Below are positions 53,647-63,054 of a stretch of 64,000 bases of DNA, one piece after another. This DNA comes from an uncultured Eudoraea sp. (lineage in GTDB: Bacteria; Bacteroidota; Bacteroidia; Flavobacteriales; Flavobacteriaceae), in assembly GCF_947260015.1 (NCBI RefSeq), contig NZ_CAMYOM010000001.1, positions 22,456-86,455 on the forward strand. Reading direction: 5' to 3'. The notes beneath the pieces are model-generated. The model made no database searches. It was not told the DNA's origin and was given only the letters and a program-made list of their open reading frames with translations. How positions within the stretch are numbered: the first letter of the stretch is position 1; each line of letters opens with the position of its first letter. The position numbers were made by a program, and so were the translations under genes.

Positions 53647-55386
53647 TTATTTTAAACGAATATCTGAAACCGATGCCCCGGAAGGAATCATTGGGAAGAC
53701 ATTATCTTCATTTTCAACACTAACTTCAAGAAAGAATGGCTCTTTTGAGGCCATCATAGCTTGCACCGCTGACTTAAGGTCCTTACGGTCATCCACCTTT
53801 TTTGCTTCAATACGATATCCTTCAGCTATTTTTACAAAATCCGGATTGGTCATTACGGTTGAAGCATATCTGCTCTCAAAAAATAATTCCTGCCATTGCC
53901 TTACCATGCCTAAGTGGCCATTGTTTAAAACAACAATTTTAACCGCTGTCTTATTCTGGAAGATAGTCGCTAATTCCTGAATTGTCATTTGGAAACCACC
54001 ATCTCCGATAACAGCAACCACTTCCCTATCCATTGCTCCCATTTTGGCGCCAATAGCAGCCGGGAGTGCAAAACCCATGGTTCCCAAACCTCCTGAAGTA
54101 ATATTGCTTTTAGTCTGTTTGAACTTGGCATACCTGCATGCTATCATTTGATGCTGACCGACATCGGTAACTATAACGGCTTTATTTTCTGAAGCCAGAT
54201 TTATTTCTTCAATCACTTCACCCATGGTTAGACCATCTTTGGTTGGGTAAAGATCATTTTTAATTACAGCTTCATATTCTTCTTCATAACACTTTTTGAA
54301 CTTATTATGCCAGGCATCATGATTATTTTCTTTTATTAATGGCAATAATAAATCGAGTGATTCTCTAGCATTACCTAAAATTGCCACATCCGCTTTTACA
54401 TTTTTATCAATCTCAGCGGAGTCTATTTCAAAATGAATAACTTTGGCTTGTTTTGCATAGGTATCAAGACTCCCTGTAACCCTGTCATCAAAACGCATTC
54501 CTATAGCTATAAGAACATCACATTTATTGGTAAGTATATTTGGGCCATAATTCCCATGCATCCCTACCATCCCCACATTTAAGGGGTGATCCGTATCCAT
54601 AGCTGATAAGCCCAAAATGGTCCACGCAGCGGGGATTCCGGCTTTTTCAACCAATGCTTTAAGTTGCTCCTCTGCTTTTCCAAGAATTACACCATGACCA
54701 AATACTATATAAGGTTTTTTTGCATTGTTTATTAATTCTGCCGCAGATTCAATTTTTGCAATCTCAGGCTTTGGGTTAGGCTTGTAGCTTCGGATAGCTA
54801 TGCACCGACTGTAACTAAAATCAAACTCTTCAAATTGCGCGTTCTTTGTAATATCAATCAATACAGGGCCTGGACGACCCGATTTCGCTATATAGAAGGC
54901 CTTTGCCATAATTTCAGGAATCTCAGAAGCCTTTGTAATCTGATAATTCCATTTGGTAACCGGGGTAGATATTCCAATTATATCGGTTTCCTGAAATGCA
55001 TCGGACCCTAGCAAGTGTCGGGGTACCTGACCTGTTATACAAACCATTGGAGTAGAATCTATCTGTGCATCTGCAAGACCGGTAACTAAGTTTGTTGCTC
55101 CCGGGCCAGAGGTTGCTATCGCAACTCCCACTTTTCCCGTAACCCGGGCAAAACCCTGCGCAGCATGAGTCGCTCCTTGTTCATGCCTTGTAAGTACATG
55201 GTGTAGTTTGTCCTGAAACTTATATAACTCATCATAAACAGGCATAATTGCACCACCTGGATAGCCATATATCAAATTTACATCTTCGGCAAGAAGACAA
55301 TGGATAATTGCTTCAGCACCGCTGATTCTTATTGAAGTATCTTTGTGTGTCTTCGCTTTTTTTTCCTTTAATGTTTGCATACGCAT
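53647..55386 (-). CDS. ilvB: Acetolactate synthase large subunit
   Basis: The thiamine-diphosphate enzyme that condenses two pyruvates to acetolactate, or pyruvate with 2-oxobutyrate for isoleucine. The 579-residue protein has the TPP-activating Glu in RHEQGATHAAQGFARVTG, GPGATNLVTGLADA, the central FAD domain (NVGMVGMHGNYGPNI), and the TPP motif GDGGFQMTIQEL...NNGHLGMV. The start is ATG 55386; a second ATG two codons on would also serve. ilvD precedes it by 62 bp, ilvN follows by 6. Confidence 0.97.
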   Translation of the reverse strand: MRMQTLKEKKAKTHKDTSIRISGAEAIIHCLLAEDVNLIYGYPGGAIMPVYDELYKFQDKLHHVLTRHEQGATHAAQGFARVTGKVGVAIATSGPGATNLVTGLADAQIDSTPMVCITGQVPRHLLGSDAFQETDIIGISTPVTKWNYQITKASEIPEIMAKAFYIAKSGRPGPVLIDITKNAQFEEFDFSYSRCIAIRSYKPNPKPEIAKIESAAELINNAKKPYIVFGHGVILGKAEEQLKALVEKAGIPAAWTILGLSAMDTDHPLNVGMVGMHGNYGPNILTNKCDVLIAIGMRFDDRVTGSLDTYAKQAKVIHFEIDSAEIDKNVKADVAILGNARESLDLLLPLIKENNHDAWHNKFKKCYEEEYEAVIKNDLYPTKDGLTMGEVIEEINLASENKAVIVTDVGQHQMIACRYAKFKQTKSNITSGGLGTMGFALPAAIGAKMGAMDREVVAVIGDGGFQMTIQELATIFQNKTAVKIVVLNNGHLGMVRQWQELFFESRYASTVMTNPDFVKIAEGYRIEAKKVDDRKDLKSAVQAMMASKEPFFLEVSVENEDNVFPMIPSGASVSDIRLK

Positions 55387-55448
55387 TATCTTTTATTAAA
55401 TGCTATAACTTCTTTGCTCTTATCTTTATCAAAATTTGGTGTGACAGT

Positions 55449-57125
55449 TTAAAATTCATCTGTTACACAACCCTGAGAGGCCGACGAAACTGTTTTTGCA
55501 TATTTATATAAGCTCCCTCGTTTAACTTTAAGTGCCGGTTGTACCCATTTTGACTGTCTTTCACTAATTTCCTTATCGGTCAAATCTACTGAAATACTAT
55601 TTTTCTCCGCATCAATTGTAATAATATCGCCGTCTTCCAACAAAGCAATCATACCGCCATCCTGAGCCTCAGGAGAGATATGCCCCACTACAAAACCATG
55701 GGTTCCGCCAGAAAAACGGCCGTCGGTAATTAAAGCAACTTCTTTTCCAAGTCCTGCGCCCATAATTGCAGCAGTTGGCTTCAACATTTCCGGCATGCCA
55801 GGCCCTCCTTTGGGTCCTTCATACCTTATTACCACGACATCTCCTTTTTTTACCAATCCTTTTCCTATTCCATCATTTGCCTTAAACTCATCATCAAAAA
55901 CTTTTGCCGGACCGGTAAAATGAAGTCCTTCTTTGCCTGTTATTTTCGCTACCGACCCTTCTTTTGCCAAATTCCCATAAAGAATACGTAAATGTCCTGT
56001 TTCTTTTATCGGGTCTTGCAGTGATTTAACAACTTTCTGACCGGGTTTCAAACCTGGTAAATCTGCTAAGTTTTCGGCAATTGTTTTACCGGTAACGGTT
56101 AAGCAATCGCCATGCAGCATTCCATTCTCAAGCATAAATTTCATTACGGCAGGAGTACCTCCGACACGATGAATATCTTCCATCAAATATTTTCCACTAG
56201 GCTTTAAGTCGGCCAGAAAAGGAGTTGTATCACTTATTTTTTGAAAATCATCTAAAGTAAAATCAATTTCAGCAGCTTTCGCAATTGCTAAAAAGTGAAG
56301 TACCGCATTTGTGGAACCTCCCATAACCGTTATTAGCCGAATTGCATTTTCAAATGACTTCCGCGTAATAATATCACTCGGTTTAATATCCTCTTCTATT
56401 AAATGCCATAATGCTTTGCCAGAATTAATACAATCCTGCTGTTTTTCCTTGCCTATGGCAGGATTTGAAGAGTTATAGGGTAAAGCCATCCCTAAGGCTT
56501 CTATTGCAGAAGCCATAGTATTTGCAGTGTACATACCGCCACATGCCCCTGCCCCGGGACATGCATTTTGGATGACACTTTTAAAATCTTTATCATTCAT
56601 AGTACCCGCAACTTTTTCGCCCCAGGCTTCAAATGCAGAAACAATATCGAGTTTTTTATCCTTAAAACAACCTGAAGCAATGGTCCCTCCATAAACCAAG
56701 ATAGAAGGTCTGTTTAAGCGTATCATGGCCATCAAGCCACCCGGCATATTTTTATCGCAACCCACAACGGTTACCAGGCCATCATAATTCATTGCCTGAA
56801 CCACTGTTTCCATAGAATCGGCTATAATATCCCTTGAGGGTAATGAATAGCGCATTCCATAAGTTCCCATAGAAATTCCATCGCTAACACCAATGGTATT
56901 AAATACAAGTCCTACTAAATTATTTTGCTGAACCCCCTGCTTTACTTCCTGTGCCAGATCATTCAAATGCATATTACAAGGATTTCCCTCGTAGCCTGTA
57001 CTTCCAATGCCAATAAAAGGTTTTTTTAAATCCTCCTCCTTTAATCCAAGTGCATATAGCATTGCCTGGGCAGCAGGCTGAGTTGGATCCTGGGTTACAT
57101 TTTTACTGTATTTGTTCAATTCCAT
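55449..57125 (-). CDS. ilvD: Dihydroxyacid dehydratase
   Basis: IlvD dehydrates 2,3-dihydroxyisovalerate to 2-oxoisovalerate using an Fe-S cluster. The 558-residue protein carries cluster-ligand and metal motifs [28 protein letters not shown] and the C-terminal [19 protein letters not shown]. The three-cysteine spacing (C in GNPCNMH, C in VGCDKN, C in GAGACGG) fits the 2Fe-2S class of IlvD, though distinction by eye is uncertain. First gene of ilvDBNC-gapN. The upstream box at 57181-57174 gives a leader of about 44 nt. Confidence 0.96.
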   Translation of the reverse strand: MELNKYSKNVTQDPTQPAAQAMLYALGLKEEDLKKPFIGIGSTGYEGNPCNMHLNDLAQEVKQGVQQNNLVGLVFNTIGVSDGISMGTYGMRYSLPSRDIIADSMETVVQAMNYDGLVTVVGCDKNMPGGLMAMIRLNRPSILVYGGTIASGCFKDKKLDIVSAFEAWGEKVAGTMNDKDFKSVIQNACPGAGACGGMYTANTMASAIEALGMALPYNSSNPAIGKEKQQDCINSGKALWHLIEEDIKPSDIITRKSFENAIRLITVMGGSTNAVLHFLAIAKAAEIDFTLDDFQKISDTTPFLADLKPSGKYLMEDIHRVGGTPAVMKFMLENGMLHGDCLTVTGKTIAENLADLPGLKPGQKVVKSLQDPIKETGHLRILYGNLAKEGSVAKITGKEGLHFTGPAKVFDDEFKANDGIGKGLVKKGDVVVIRYEGPKGGPGMPEMLKPTAAIMGAGLGKEVALITDGRFSGGTHGFVVGHISPEAQDGGMIALLEDGDIITIDAEKNSISVDLTDKEISERQSKWVQPALKVKRGSLYKYAKTVSSASQGCVTDEF

Positions 57126-57173
57126 TAAATAGGTTCTCTATAAATCTTTATAGCTCTTAATTGCTATACTTTT

Positions 57174-57181
57174 CAAAGATA
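57174..57181 (-). promoter_or_regulatory. -7 element of the ilv operon
   Basis: TATCTTTG on the minus strand, an exact TAnnTTTG, with the start predicted near 57169. No acceptable -33 TTG is within 18-21 bp. The rest of the 290-bp region shared with the divergent nitroreductase gene has no clear attenuator or riboswitch. Confidence 0.45.
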
Positions 57182-57415
57182 ATTGTTTAAAAAAGTTGAT
57201 GTTTTTAACAATTAGTACTTGTTCAAATTCAATAAAACATTTATTTGATTAAATCGTTGATTTTCAAATATATAAGAGACTATCATATCCCATATTCAAT
57301 AAGTAGTGAAGTATGTTTAATAAGCTCTTTTCAGATTAGATTTTATGTAAGTGTAAATATTTGTCTGTGAAAATCTAGAATCCTTTCTTTGCTATATGAG
57401 ATATAATACATAGTT

Positions 57416-58150
57416 ATGAAAATAGAAAAAACAGTTACGGAAGCTATAAGCTATAGAAGGTCAGTACGTATTTATAATCAAGAAGAAGAAATTGATACCA
57501 AAGCGGTAAGGAAATGTCTTGAGAATGCCGTCCTGGCACCTACAAGTAGTAATTTACAATTATGGGAATTTTACCATATTACTAATAAAGATGTCCAAAA
57601 GAAGATAAGTACTGCATGTTTTGACCAACCTGCTGCCAATACAGCTAAACAATTGGTTGTAATTGTGGCAAGAAAGAATCTTTGGAATAAAAGGGCAAAA
57701 GCGAATCTTAACTTTTTAACGAAGAGTTTTGGTGATAAGCCGGTTGAAGAATACGACAGCAAGGAAAAATTTGCAATAACTTATTACAAAAAGCTTATAC
57801 CCTCACTATATATTGACTTTTTAGGTGCTTTGGGGCTGATACGCTATTTAGTATTTAACCTGGTCGGACTCTTCAAACCCGTGTACAGACAGCTTCGAAA
57901 CTCTGATATGCGCATTGTCGCCCACAAAAGTGCCGCATTGGCCGCGCAGAACTTTATGATCTCTATGGCAGCTATTGGTTACGACACTTGCCCTATGGAA
58001 GGATCAGATACCTTGCGCATAAAAAGAGTTTTAAACTTAGCCAGAGGTGCTGAAATCAATATGGTTATCGCATGTGGCATTCGAGATCCAAAAGGTATAT
58101 ATGGTCCGCGCTTCAGGGTTCCTTTTCAAGAAGTATATAAAGAAATCTAG
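57416..58150 (+). CDS. Nitroreductase-family protein
   Basis: A 244-residue FMN-dependent nitroreductase-like protein. The N-terminal AISYRRSVRIYN and LAPTSSNLQLWEFY are the FMN phosphate- and isoalloxazine-binding segments, and AAQNFMISMAAIGYDTCPMEG is the conserved dimer/FMN region. A hydrophobic insert in the middle (YIDFLGALGLIRYLVFNLVGLFKP) is longer than in NfsB-type enzymes and could bind membrane or a large substrate. The substrate is unknown. The stop overlaps the end of pxpC by 4 bp, tail to tail. Confidence 0.87.
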   Translation: MKIEKTVTEAISYRRSVRIYNQEEEIDTKAVRKCLENAVLAPTSSNLQLWEFYHITNKDVQKKISTACFDQPAANTAKQLVVIVARKNLWNKRAKANLNFLTKSFGDKPVEEYDSKEKFAITYYKKLIPSLYIDFLGALGLIRYLVFNLVGLFKPVYRQLRNSDMRIVAHKSAALAAQNFMISMAAIGYDTCPMEGSDTLRIKRVLNLARGAEINMVIACGIRDPKGIYGPRFRVPFQEVYKEI

Positions 58151-58992
58151 TGTCTTAAAGGGTGAAAGGAAACCGTATCCCTAAATTTCTTTTGGGCCAG
58201 GATAGCAATTGATTTAGTTGCCAGTTGAAGTACTCTCGGGTAACCGCCGGTTGTTTGCCCGTCACGCATCAGTATTATTAATTTGCCGGCTGGGGTTAAT
58301 TGAATAGTTCCAGGCAGGGTTGCAGAAGTTAACATCCTATGAGAATGCGCTCCTATTAATTCTTCAAGTTGATATGCCATTCGATTATTTTCCTTGGCAA
58401 TGGTAAATTTACCAGTAAACAATAACTTTAATTGATCATCCTTTAATATTTTGTATTCAGGACCTTTATAAACTATTAGTTCGTGTTCCTTATGCCAGGC
58501 CTCCGGTTTTATATGACTTATTATTGGAGAATATTCCGTATGCTCTTCAATGGGTATTTCCATTCGCTCCTTAATACGATTCTTATCAGTAATTGGTTTG
58601 TAGAATGATCTACTCCTTAATTTAACTTCCGTCAGGAAGCCGCCTTTAACAGCCAGATAACTTCTAAAACCATTAATTAGTTTTCCGAAGGATAATACAT
58701 CACCTTCTTTGGCCTTGTGTACTTCATAGGAATTGACAGGAATTCCATTCAAGGTCGGAGACATCTCAGCTCCGGTTATAGAGAAAAAACTCGAAGTATG
58801 AAATTCAAGTTCAGGACCGGTCATAGTGATTTCCATCACAGCGTCCGTTTCCTTATTCTCCAATAATGAATTGGCTATGGAGGCAGAGTAATTATCCATA
58901 CAACCACATACTGGGACTCCTTTTTCACGGTATCCAAATCTCCCGGTATCCTGAACTGTGGTAAAAAAACCCGGATGAATTACTTTAAGCAT
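58147..58992 (-). CDS. pxpC: 5-oxoprolinase subunit C
   Basis: A biotin-dependent carboxyltransferase-domain protein (AHS2), 281 residues, the third component of the PxpABC ATP-dependent 5-oxoprolinase that hydrolyses 5-oxoproline to glutamate. It starts VIHPGFFTTVQDTGRFGYR and carries GVPVCGCMDNYSASIAN, TGAEMSPTLNG, LRDGQTTGGYPRV-type MRDGQTTGGYPRV. It begins 8 nt inside the end of pxpB. The E. coli homologue is 310 residues. Confidence 0.93.
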   Translation of the reverse strand: MLKVIHPGFFTTVQDTGRFGYREKGVPVCGCMDNYSASIANSLLENKETDAVMEITMTGPELEFHTSSFFSITGAEMSPTLNGIPVNSYEVHKAKEGDVLSFGKLINGFRSYLAVKGGFLTEVKLRSRSFYKPITDKNRIKERMEIPIEEHTEYSPIISHIKPEAWHKEHELIVYKGPEYKILKDDQLKLLFTGKFTIAKENNRMAYQLEELIGAHSHRMLTSATLPGTIQLTPAGKLIILMRDGQTTGGYPRVLQLATKSIAILAQKKFRDTVSFHPLRH

Positions 58993-59722
58993 CTATCTTG
59001 ATTTTATCGAGGTTATATATTCCAACCTCTGTCTCTATTCTATGTAAATCATATTCTGCACGGGTAATAGCATAGAATTGAATCTGATCTCCAACATTTA
59101 CAAAGCAGGGGTTTTCAAGATTCACATTAAAAAGAGATATCGGACAATTGCCTATGATATTCCATCCTCCGGGAGAATCTTGTGGATAAATGCCTGTTTG
59201 TTTGCCTGCAAGACCAACAGAACCTTTAAATACCCGGAGCCTGGGTACAGATTTTCTAGCGGTTTCCAATTCTTTAGGCAAACCTCCCAAATACATAAAA
59301 CCAGGTAAAAATCCCATGCCGTAAACAGTGTAAATGTGATGAGTATGTGCCTTAATTATATCTTCAATACTCTTTCCTAAAGTTGTGGAAACTTCTTCAA
59401 GATCAATACCAAATTCGAGGTCATAACATACCGGCAATTTCCATAAATAACGTTGAGGATGGCCGCCAGCCTTCCTGTTCTTAAAACATTCCTGTAGTAG
59501 AAATTTAGTTTTAGAAAAATCTATTTTATTCTCCCGATTAATTAAGGTAAGAGAATTGTAGGCCGGGATTAACTCCCATTTATTGGAATCTTTAAAAACC
59601 AATTTGAAACTTTCAGCAAAATCAAGGATATCATAAAGAATAGCTTCTGACACCTCATTTGGCCATTCTATCAAAATTGCATCTTCTCCAAAAGGTCTAA
59701 TTAATATGGGATAGGAACTCAC
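58985..59722 (-). CDS. pxpB: 5-oxoprolinase subunit B
   Basis: AHS1/KipI-domain protein, 245 residues. HIYTVYGMGFLPGFMYLGGL and VPRLRVFKGSVGLAGKQTGIYP plus SPGGWNIIGNCP are the carboxyltransferase-fold signatures. It combines with PxpC in the complex. It overlaps pxpA by four bases (ATGA) and pxpC by eight, so all three are translationally coupled. Confidence 0.94.
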   Translation of the reverse strand: MSSYPILIRPFGEDAILIEWPNEVSEAILYDILDFAESFKLVFKDSNKWELIPAYNSLTLINRENKIDFSKTKFLLQECFKNRKAGGHPQRYLWKLPVCYDLEFGIDLEEVSTTLGKSIEDIIKAHTHHIYTVYGMGFLPGFMYLGGLPKELETARKSVPRLRVFKGSVGLAGKQTGIYPQDSPGGWNIIGNCPISLFNVNLENPCFVNVGDQIQFYAITRAEYDLHRIETEVGIYNLDKIKIDA

Positions 59723-60465
59723 TTTTTTAGAAAAATATGCTGCTTAGGCAATTCGTCCGAAAGATACATTAATATTTGTAAAGCATTAGCCGTATCACCG
59801 TGAATACAATAAGTGTCTGCTTGAATTGGTATTTGAACCCCATTTAGGGTGTACACTTTGTTATTTATAACCATTGAAATAATATGGTCCAATACTTTTT
59901 TTGGCTCTTTTATCATGCCTTGTGACGAACGCCGGGAAACAAGACTTAAGTCCTCATTGTAATTCCGATCACCAAAAGCTTCAAGTGATATTTTATATCC
60001 TTGCCTGCGAGCTTCTTCTTCTATAACTGAACCATAAGGCAAGTATAATAAAACATGGTCTTTATACGCCAGGATGCTTTCCAAATATATTTTAGATAAA
60101 TCCAAATCACCGGCAATATCATTATATAGAGCTCCATGGGCTTTAATATGATGCAACTGCATTTCGGCCTTGCTTAAAATAGCATCTAATCCTTTAATTT
60201 GTTTCCTAATACTTGCTTTTAGATGCCATTTTTCCATTTTCATTGATTTGCGACCAAAATTATCTCTATCAGGATATGAAGGGTGTGCACCCACTTTAAT
60301 ATCAAATTTTAGTGCCAACCGTACTATTTCAGACATAGTATCTATAGTACCAGCATGACCGCCACAAGCTATGTTACATGAACTAATATGCGGAAAAAGG
60401 GCACTTTCATTACCTAAACCTTCTCCCACGTCACAGTTAATATCTATAAACACTTTTCTGATCAT
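59719..60465 (-). CDS. pxpA: 5-oxoprolinase subunit A
   Basis: LamB/YcsF-family protein, 248 residues. DINCDVGEGLGNESALFPHI, SCNIACGGHAGT and VGAHPSYPDRDNFGR are the diagnostic blocks; HIKAHGALYND lies in the middle. PxpA catalyses the first, ATP-dependent step on 5-oxoproline. Its ATG overlaps the TGA of the Nramp relic by ATGA, showing that the transporter gene was once the head of this operon. Confidence 0.95.
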   Translation of the reverse strand: MIRKVFIDINCDVGEGLGNESALFPHISSCNIACGGHAGTIDTMSEIVRLALKFDIKVGAHPSYPDRDNFGRKSMKMEKWHLKASIRKQIKGLDAILSKAEMQLHHIKAHGALYNDIAGDLDLSKIYLESILAYKDHVLLYLPYGSVIEEEARRQGYKISLEAFGDRNYNEDLSLVSRRSSQGMIKEPKKVLDHIISMVINNKVYTLNGVQIPIQADTYCIHGDTANALQILMYLSDELPKQHIFLKK

Positions 60466-60681
60466 ATTATTCCAAAAACACTATAAATACTTTTAGCTCC
60501 AAGAGCTATACTAAAATAATGATAAAAATTGCAGCTACGTTCTGCAAAATGGAATTCTTAAAATCTCCAGGTACTGTCGGTATATTCACTATCCAACACC
60601 AGCAATAGTAGAAGCTGTTATTGTACCCGGACCAATAAATGCCTTAGCAACCAATGCCCCAGGGCCTAATTTCTTGAACAT
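60462..60681 (-). pseudogene. Collapsed Nramp divalent-metal transporter gene
   Basis: On the minus strand an ATG at 60681 opens MFKKLGPGALVAKAFIGPGT, then ITASTIAGVG and a TAG at 60589-60591, which is the N-terminus of an Nramp (SLC11-like) transporter. Shifted by one base, the sequence continues (from about 60589 to 60508) GDFKNSILQNVAAIFIIIL, then after another frameshift IALGAKSIYSVFGII and TGA (60462-60464), the C-terminus. About 330 internal codons are missing. Nramp genes precede pxpABC in many Bacteroidota (from memory), and the ATGA overlap with pxpA is preserved. Confidence 0.78.
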
Positions 60682-60782
60682 TTAACTGAAGTAAGTTAAA
60701 GATGGCGGAGAAAATATAGACTCTTTAAAGAATAATGGAACTTCGGATTTCAATTATAATTAAAAAAAATTAACATAAAAAG

Positions 60783-60817
60783 TGCAGTTCGTCTAAAATA
60801 TTGCAGTTCGTCTAAAA
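60783..60817 (+). repeat. Two exact 16-bp direct repeats
   Basis: TGCAGTTCGTCTAAAA is at 60783-60798 and again at 60802-60817, period 19. It lies between the Nramp relic and the next gene, in a 222-bp stretch (60682-60903) otherwise without recognisable structure. It might be a duplicated regulator site of either neighbour or a small slippage product. Confidence 0.8.
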
Positions 60818-60903
60818 GTGAGTGGCCATACATCGATAAAATATAATAATCCAAAAAACTCTGGGTTATAACTATCCCAAATTAAAAATTTACCTACTTA
60901 AGA

Positions 60904-61347
60904 ATGACGTGTATAGAATGTAAAAAAGAGCTTAGTTATTTGGATCATAGAACAGCCATGGAATCTTTTGGTGTAGAATTGTGTTCCAAACACAAAAAGC
61001 GCATGGACAGACTCATCAGGCGAAATAACACCCCAATTGAGGCTATAAAGCTTTATTATGGTCTTAAGCAAGCCGGAGTTCATCCAATGTTAGAATGGTG
61101 GGACGGTAAAAAATCAGTGGACATTGCGTTTTCAAGGGTGAAACTAAATATAGAAATAGATACTGAATATCAAATGCTTACCCATGAGCAGGCTATGAAC
61201 AATCTGGAGGAAACCATGTACTCATTTCAAAATGGGTTTACAACTTTAAGAATTCCTAATATAGTTATCAAGCACTATTTAAAAGAAACAGTAAATAATA
61301 TATTGGGGATCAAAGAAGGCTTAAGAGCCAATATAAAAGTAATCTAA
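60904..61347 (+). CDS. Zinc-ribbon protein with Vsr/DUF559-like nuclease domain
   Basis: A 147-residue protein in two parts. Residues 3-30 hold C3-x2-C6 and C27-x2-H30, a zinc-binding knuckle. Residues about 70-135 read VDIAFSRVKLNIEIDTEYQ and later GFTTLRIPNI, which follow the pattern D...ExD...R of DUF559/Vsr-like PD-(D/E)xK nucleases: D73, E84, D86. I cannot name a specific family, and whether it cuts DNA is open. The start ATG at 60904 has no strong promoter box. The next gene, a small membrane protein, begins 27 bp after its stop. Confidence 0.6.
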   Translation: MTCIECKKELSYLDHRTAMESFGVELCSKHKKRMDRLIRRNNTPIEAIKLYYGLKQAGVHPMLEWWDGKKSVDIAFSRVKLNIEIDTEYQMLTHEQAMNNLEETMYSFQNGFTTLRIPNIVIKHYLKETVNNILGIKEGLRANIKVI

Positions 61348-61374
61348 TTGTGTTTTAACAAAACCCCGGAAATT

Positions 61375-61665
61375 ATGGAGGCTAATAATTCATATACAGA
61401 AAGATCATATAAATTGAGTAAACTTATTCTTTTTCTTTTAACTTTTGCGGCATTTGCAATTGTGGTTAACATTAATCCCGTGTTTTCAAGATACCTTTTT
61501 GGCTTACCTATAATCCTCTCAGGTATTTTAGGTGTAATTGGCACAATCATCCTTTATAAAGGTCGTAATGAGCCGATTAATGAAAAGAAGATCATTGCAA
61601 TAACCGTAAATTCGGCAATGGTACTACTTATTGTCACCATCTTTATTTCCAATACCCTTTATTAA
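61375..61665 (+). CDS. Small three-helix membrane protein
   Basis: ATG at 61375 gives 96 residues with three hydrophobic segments: LSKLILFLLTFAAFAIVVNI, LFGLPIILSGILGVIGTIILY and IAITVNSAMVLLIVTIFIS. A longer version from 61348 adds nine residues and has no support. I do not recognise a family. It follows the zinc-ribbon nuclease-like gene in the same direction, so they may be co-transcribed. Confidence 0.6.
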   Translation: MEANNSYTERSYKLSKLILFLLTFAAFAIVVNINPVFSRYLFGLPIILSGILGVIGTIILYKGRNEPINEKKIIAITVNSAMVLLIVTIFISNTLY

Positions 61666-61885
61666 AGTACACAGCTAAATATACCTTAGCCAAAACCAGG
61701 TAATTAGATAGTCGTAAGGCTATTTATTATAATTTCCTATACTCAGTTTGATTGATTCTTCGCTTTTATTGGAGATTTAAACAGGTGATATTAGTCTTGA
61801 ATATTAATTCCCTCTGGGTCTTTAGCAAATATCAAAACTAATTCTTCAATTATTCTTTGTGATTTATTTTTCATAATTTCAGAAT

Positions 61886-62998
61886 ATGAAAAATATTGAT
61901 AGAAGGCAATGGTTAAAAAAAGTTGGTTTAACCAGCAGTTTCGCTTTATTGGGGGGATTGGAAAGTATGGCACTGGATTTCCCACTTCGTAGTAATTTAG
62001 CCTATTCAAAGGTGTTACTTAATGCCAATGAGAATCCCTATGGTCCTTCCGAAAGGGTTAGAAAAATACTTACAAATTCGTTTGATGAAGCATGTAGGTA
62101 CCCGTTTCGAAGTTTATCCGGCTTAGTAGAAATGATTGCCTTAAAAGAAGGTGTAAACAAGGATTATGTGGTAGTAACCGGAGGTTCTACAGAAGGACTA
62201 AAGGCCACCGGTCTTGTCTACGGACTTGGTAATGGCGAGATTATTTCTGCAGACCCCACTTTTCAGGCCATGTTACGGTATGCAGAAACATTTAAGGCAA
62301 AAGTACATCGCGTCCCTTTAAATGCAGACATGGAACACGACTTGCCCGCTATGGCCGAAAAGATAAATAAGAATACCAGGCTTATTTTTATTTGCAATCC
62401 AAATAATCCGACCGGTACTATTTTGAATAAATCAAGTTTACTGGACTTCTGTAAGTCCCATGATAATGATGCAGTAATATTTAGTGATGAAGCCTATTAT
62501 GATTTTATTACAGAACCTGAATATCCTTCAATGGTAGAGTTGGTAAAAGAAGGAAGGAATATTATCGTTTCTAAAACATTTTCTAAAGTTTATGGTCTTG
62601 CGGGATTACGAGTTGGTTATTTAATTGCCAAGCCGGAGATCGCCCGTAATTTGAAATCAGCTGTAATGGCAAATACCAATATACTGGCAATTGAGGCAGC
62701 AAAGGAAGCCTTAAGAGATGATGAATTTTACAAGTATAGTATTATGCAAAATTTTAAGGCAAAATCACTAATCTACCAGTATCTGGATGATTTAGGCTTG
62801 GAATATGTGAAGTCGCACACCAATTTTGTCTTTTTTAAAACCGGTAGGCCAATTCAAGGAGTGATTGATGATATGAAAAAGTACAATGTTCTTATTGGTC
62901 GCCCTTTCCCCCCTTTAAACCAATGGGCTCGTATAAGTACCGGGAGATTAGCGGATATGGAGGTATTTGGTAAAGCTTTAAAACAAGTAATGAGTTAA
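61886..62998 (+). CDS. Class I/II PLP aminotransferase with Tat signal
   Basis: A 370-residue fold-type I enzyme of the histidinol-phosphate aminotransferase-like group. PLP contacts are visible: [37 protein letters not shown], and the Schiff-base Lys in [18 protein letters not shown]. The start [24 protein letters not shown] is a twin-arginine signal (RRQWLKK), so the enzyme is probably folded with its cofactor and exported. The substrate is unknown; a periplasmic aminotransferase related to HisC but not in a his operon. ATG at 61886 is supported by the complete signal. Confidence 0.85.
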   Translation: MKNIDRRQWLKKVGLTSSFALLGGLESMALDFPLRSNLAYSKVLLNANENPYGPSERVRKILTNSFDEACRYPFRSLSGLVEMIALKEGVNKDYVVVTGGSTEGLKATGLVYGLGNGEIISADPTFQAMLRYAETFKAKVHRVPLNADMEHDLPAMAEKINKNTRLIFICNPNNPTGTILNKSSLLDFCKSHDNDAVIFSDEAYYDFITEPEYPSMVELVKEGRNIIVSKTFSKVYGLAGLRVGYLIAKPEIARNLKSAVMANTNILAIEAAKEALRDDEFYKYSIMQNFKAKSLIYQYLDDLGLEYVKSHTNFVFFKTGRPIQGVIDDMKKYNVLIGRPFPPLNQWARISTGRLADMEVFGKALKQVMS

Positions 62999-63054
62999 AT
63001 TATTTTATTTTTCACTTCTCTTTTATATTACAGCATACAATAGAACACTTTTTG

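Noticed and set aside
57126-57415. Riboswitch or attenuator in the ilvD/nitroreductase intergenic region
   Set aside because: The region is AT-rich without stable stems; the predicted ilvD leader is only about 44 nt.
61791-61874. Minus-strand 27-codon ORF (MKNKSQRIIEELVLIFAKDP...) resembling the end of a glyoxalase/VOC domain
   Set aside because: The similarity is limited to a few residues around FAKDPEG, there is no matching upstream part, and the frame upstream overlaps the aminotransferase gene. Could be a relic, but unsupported.
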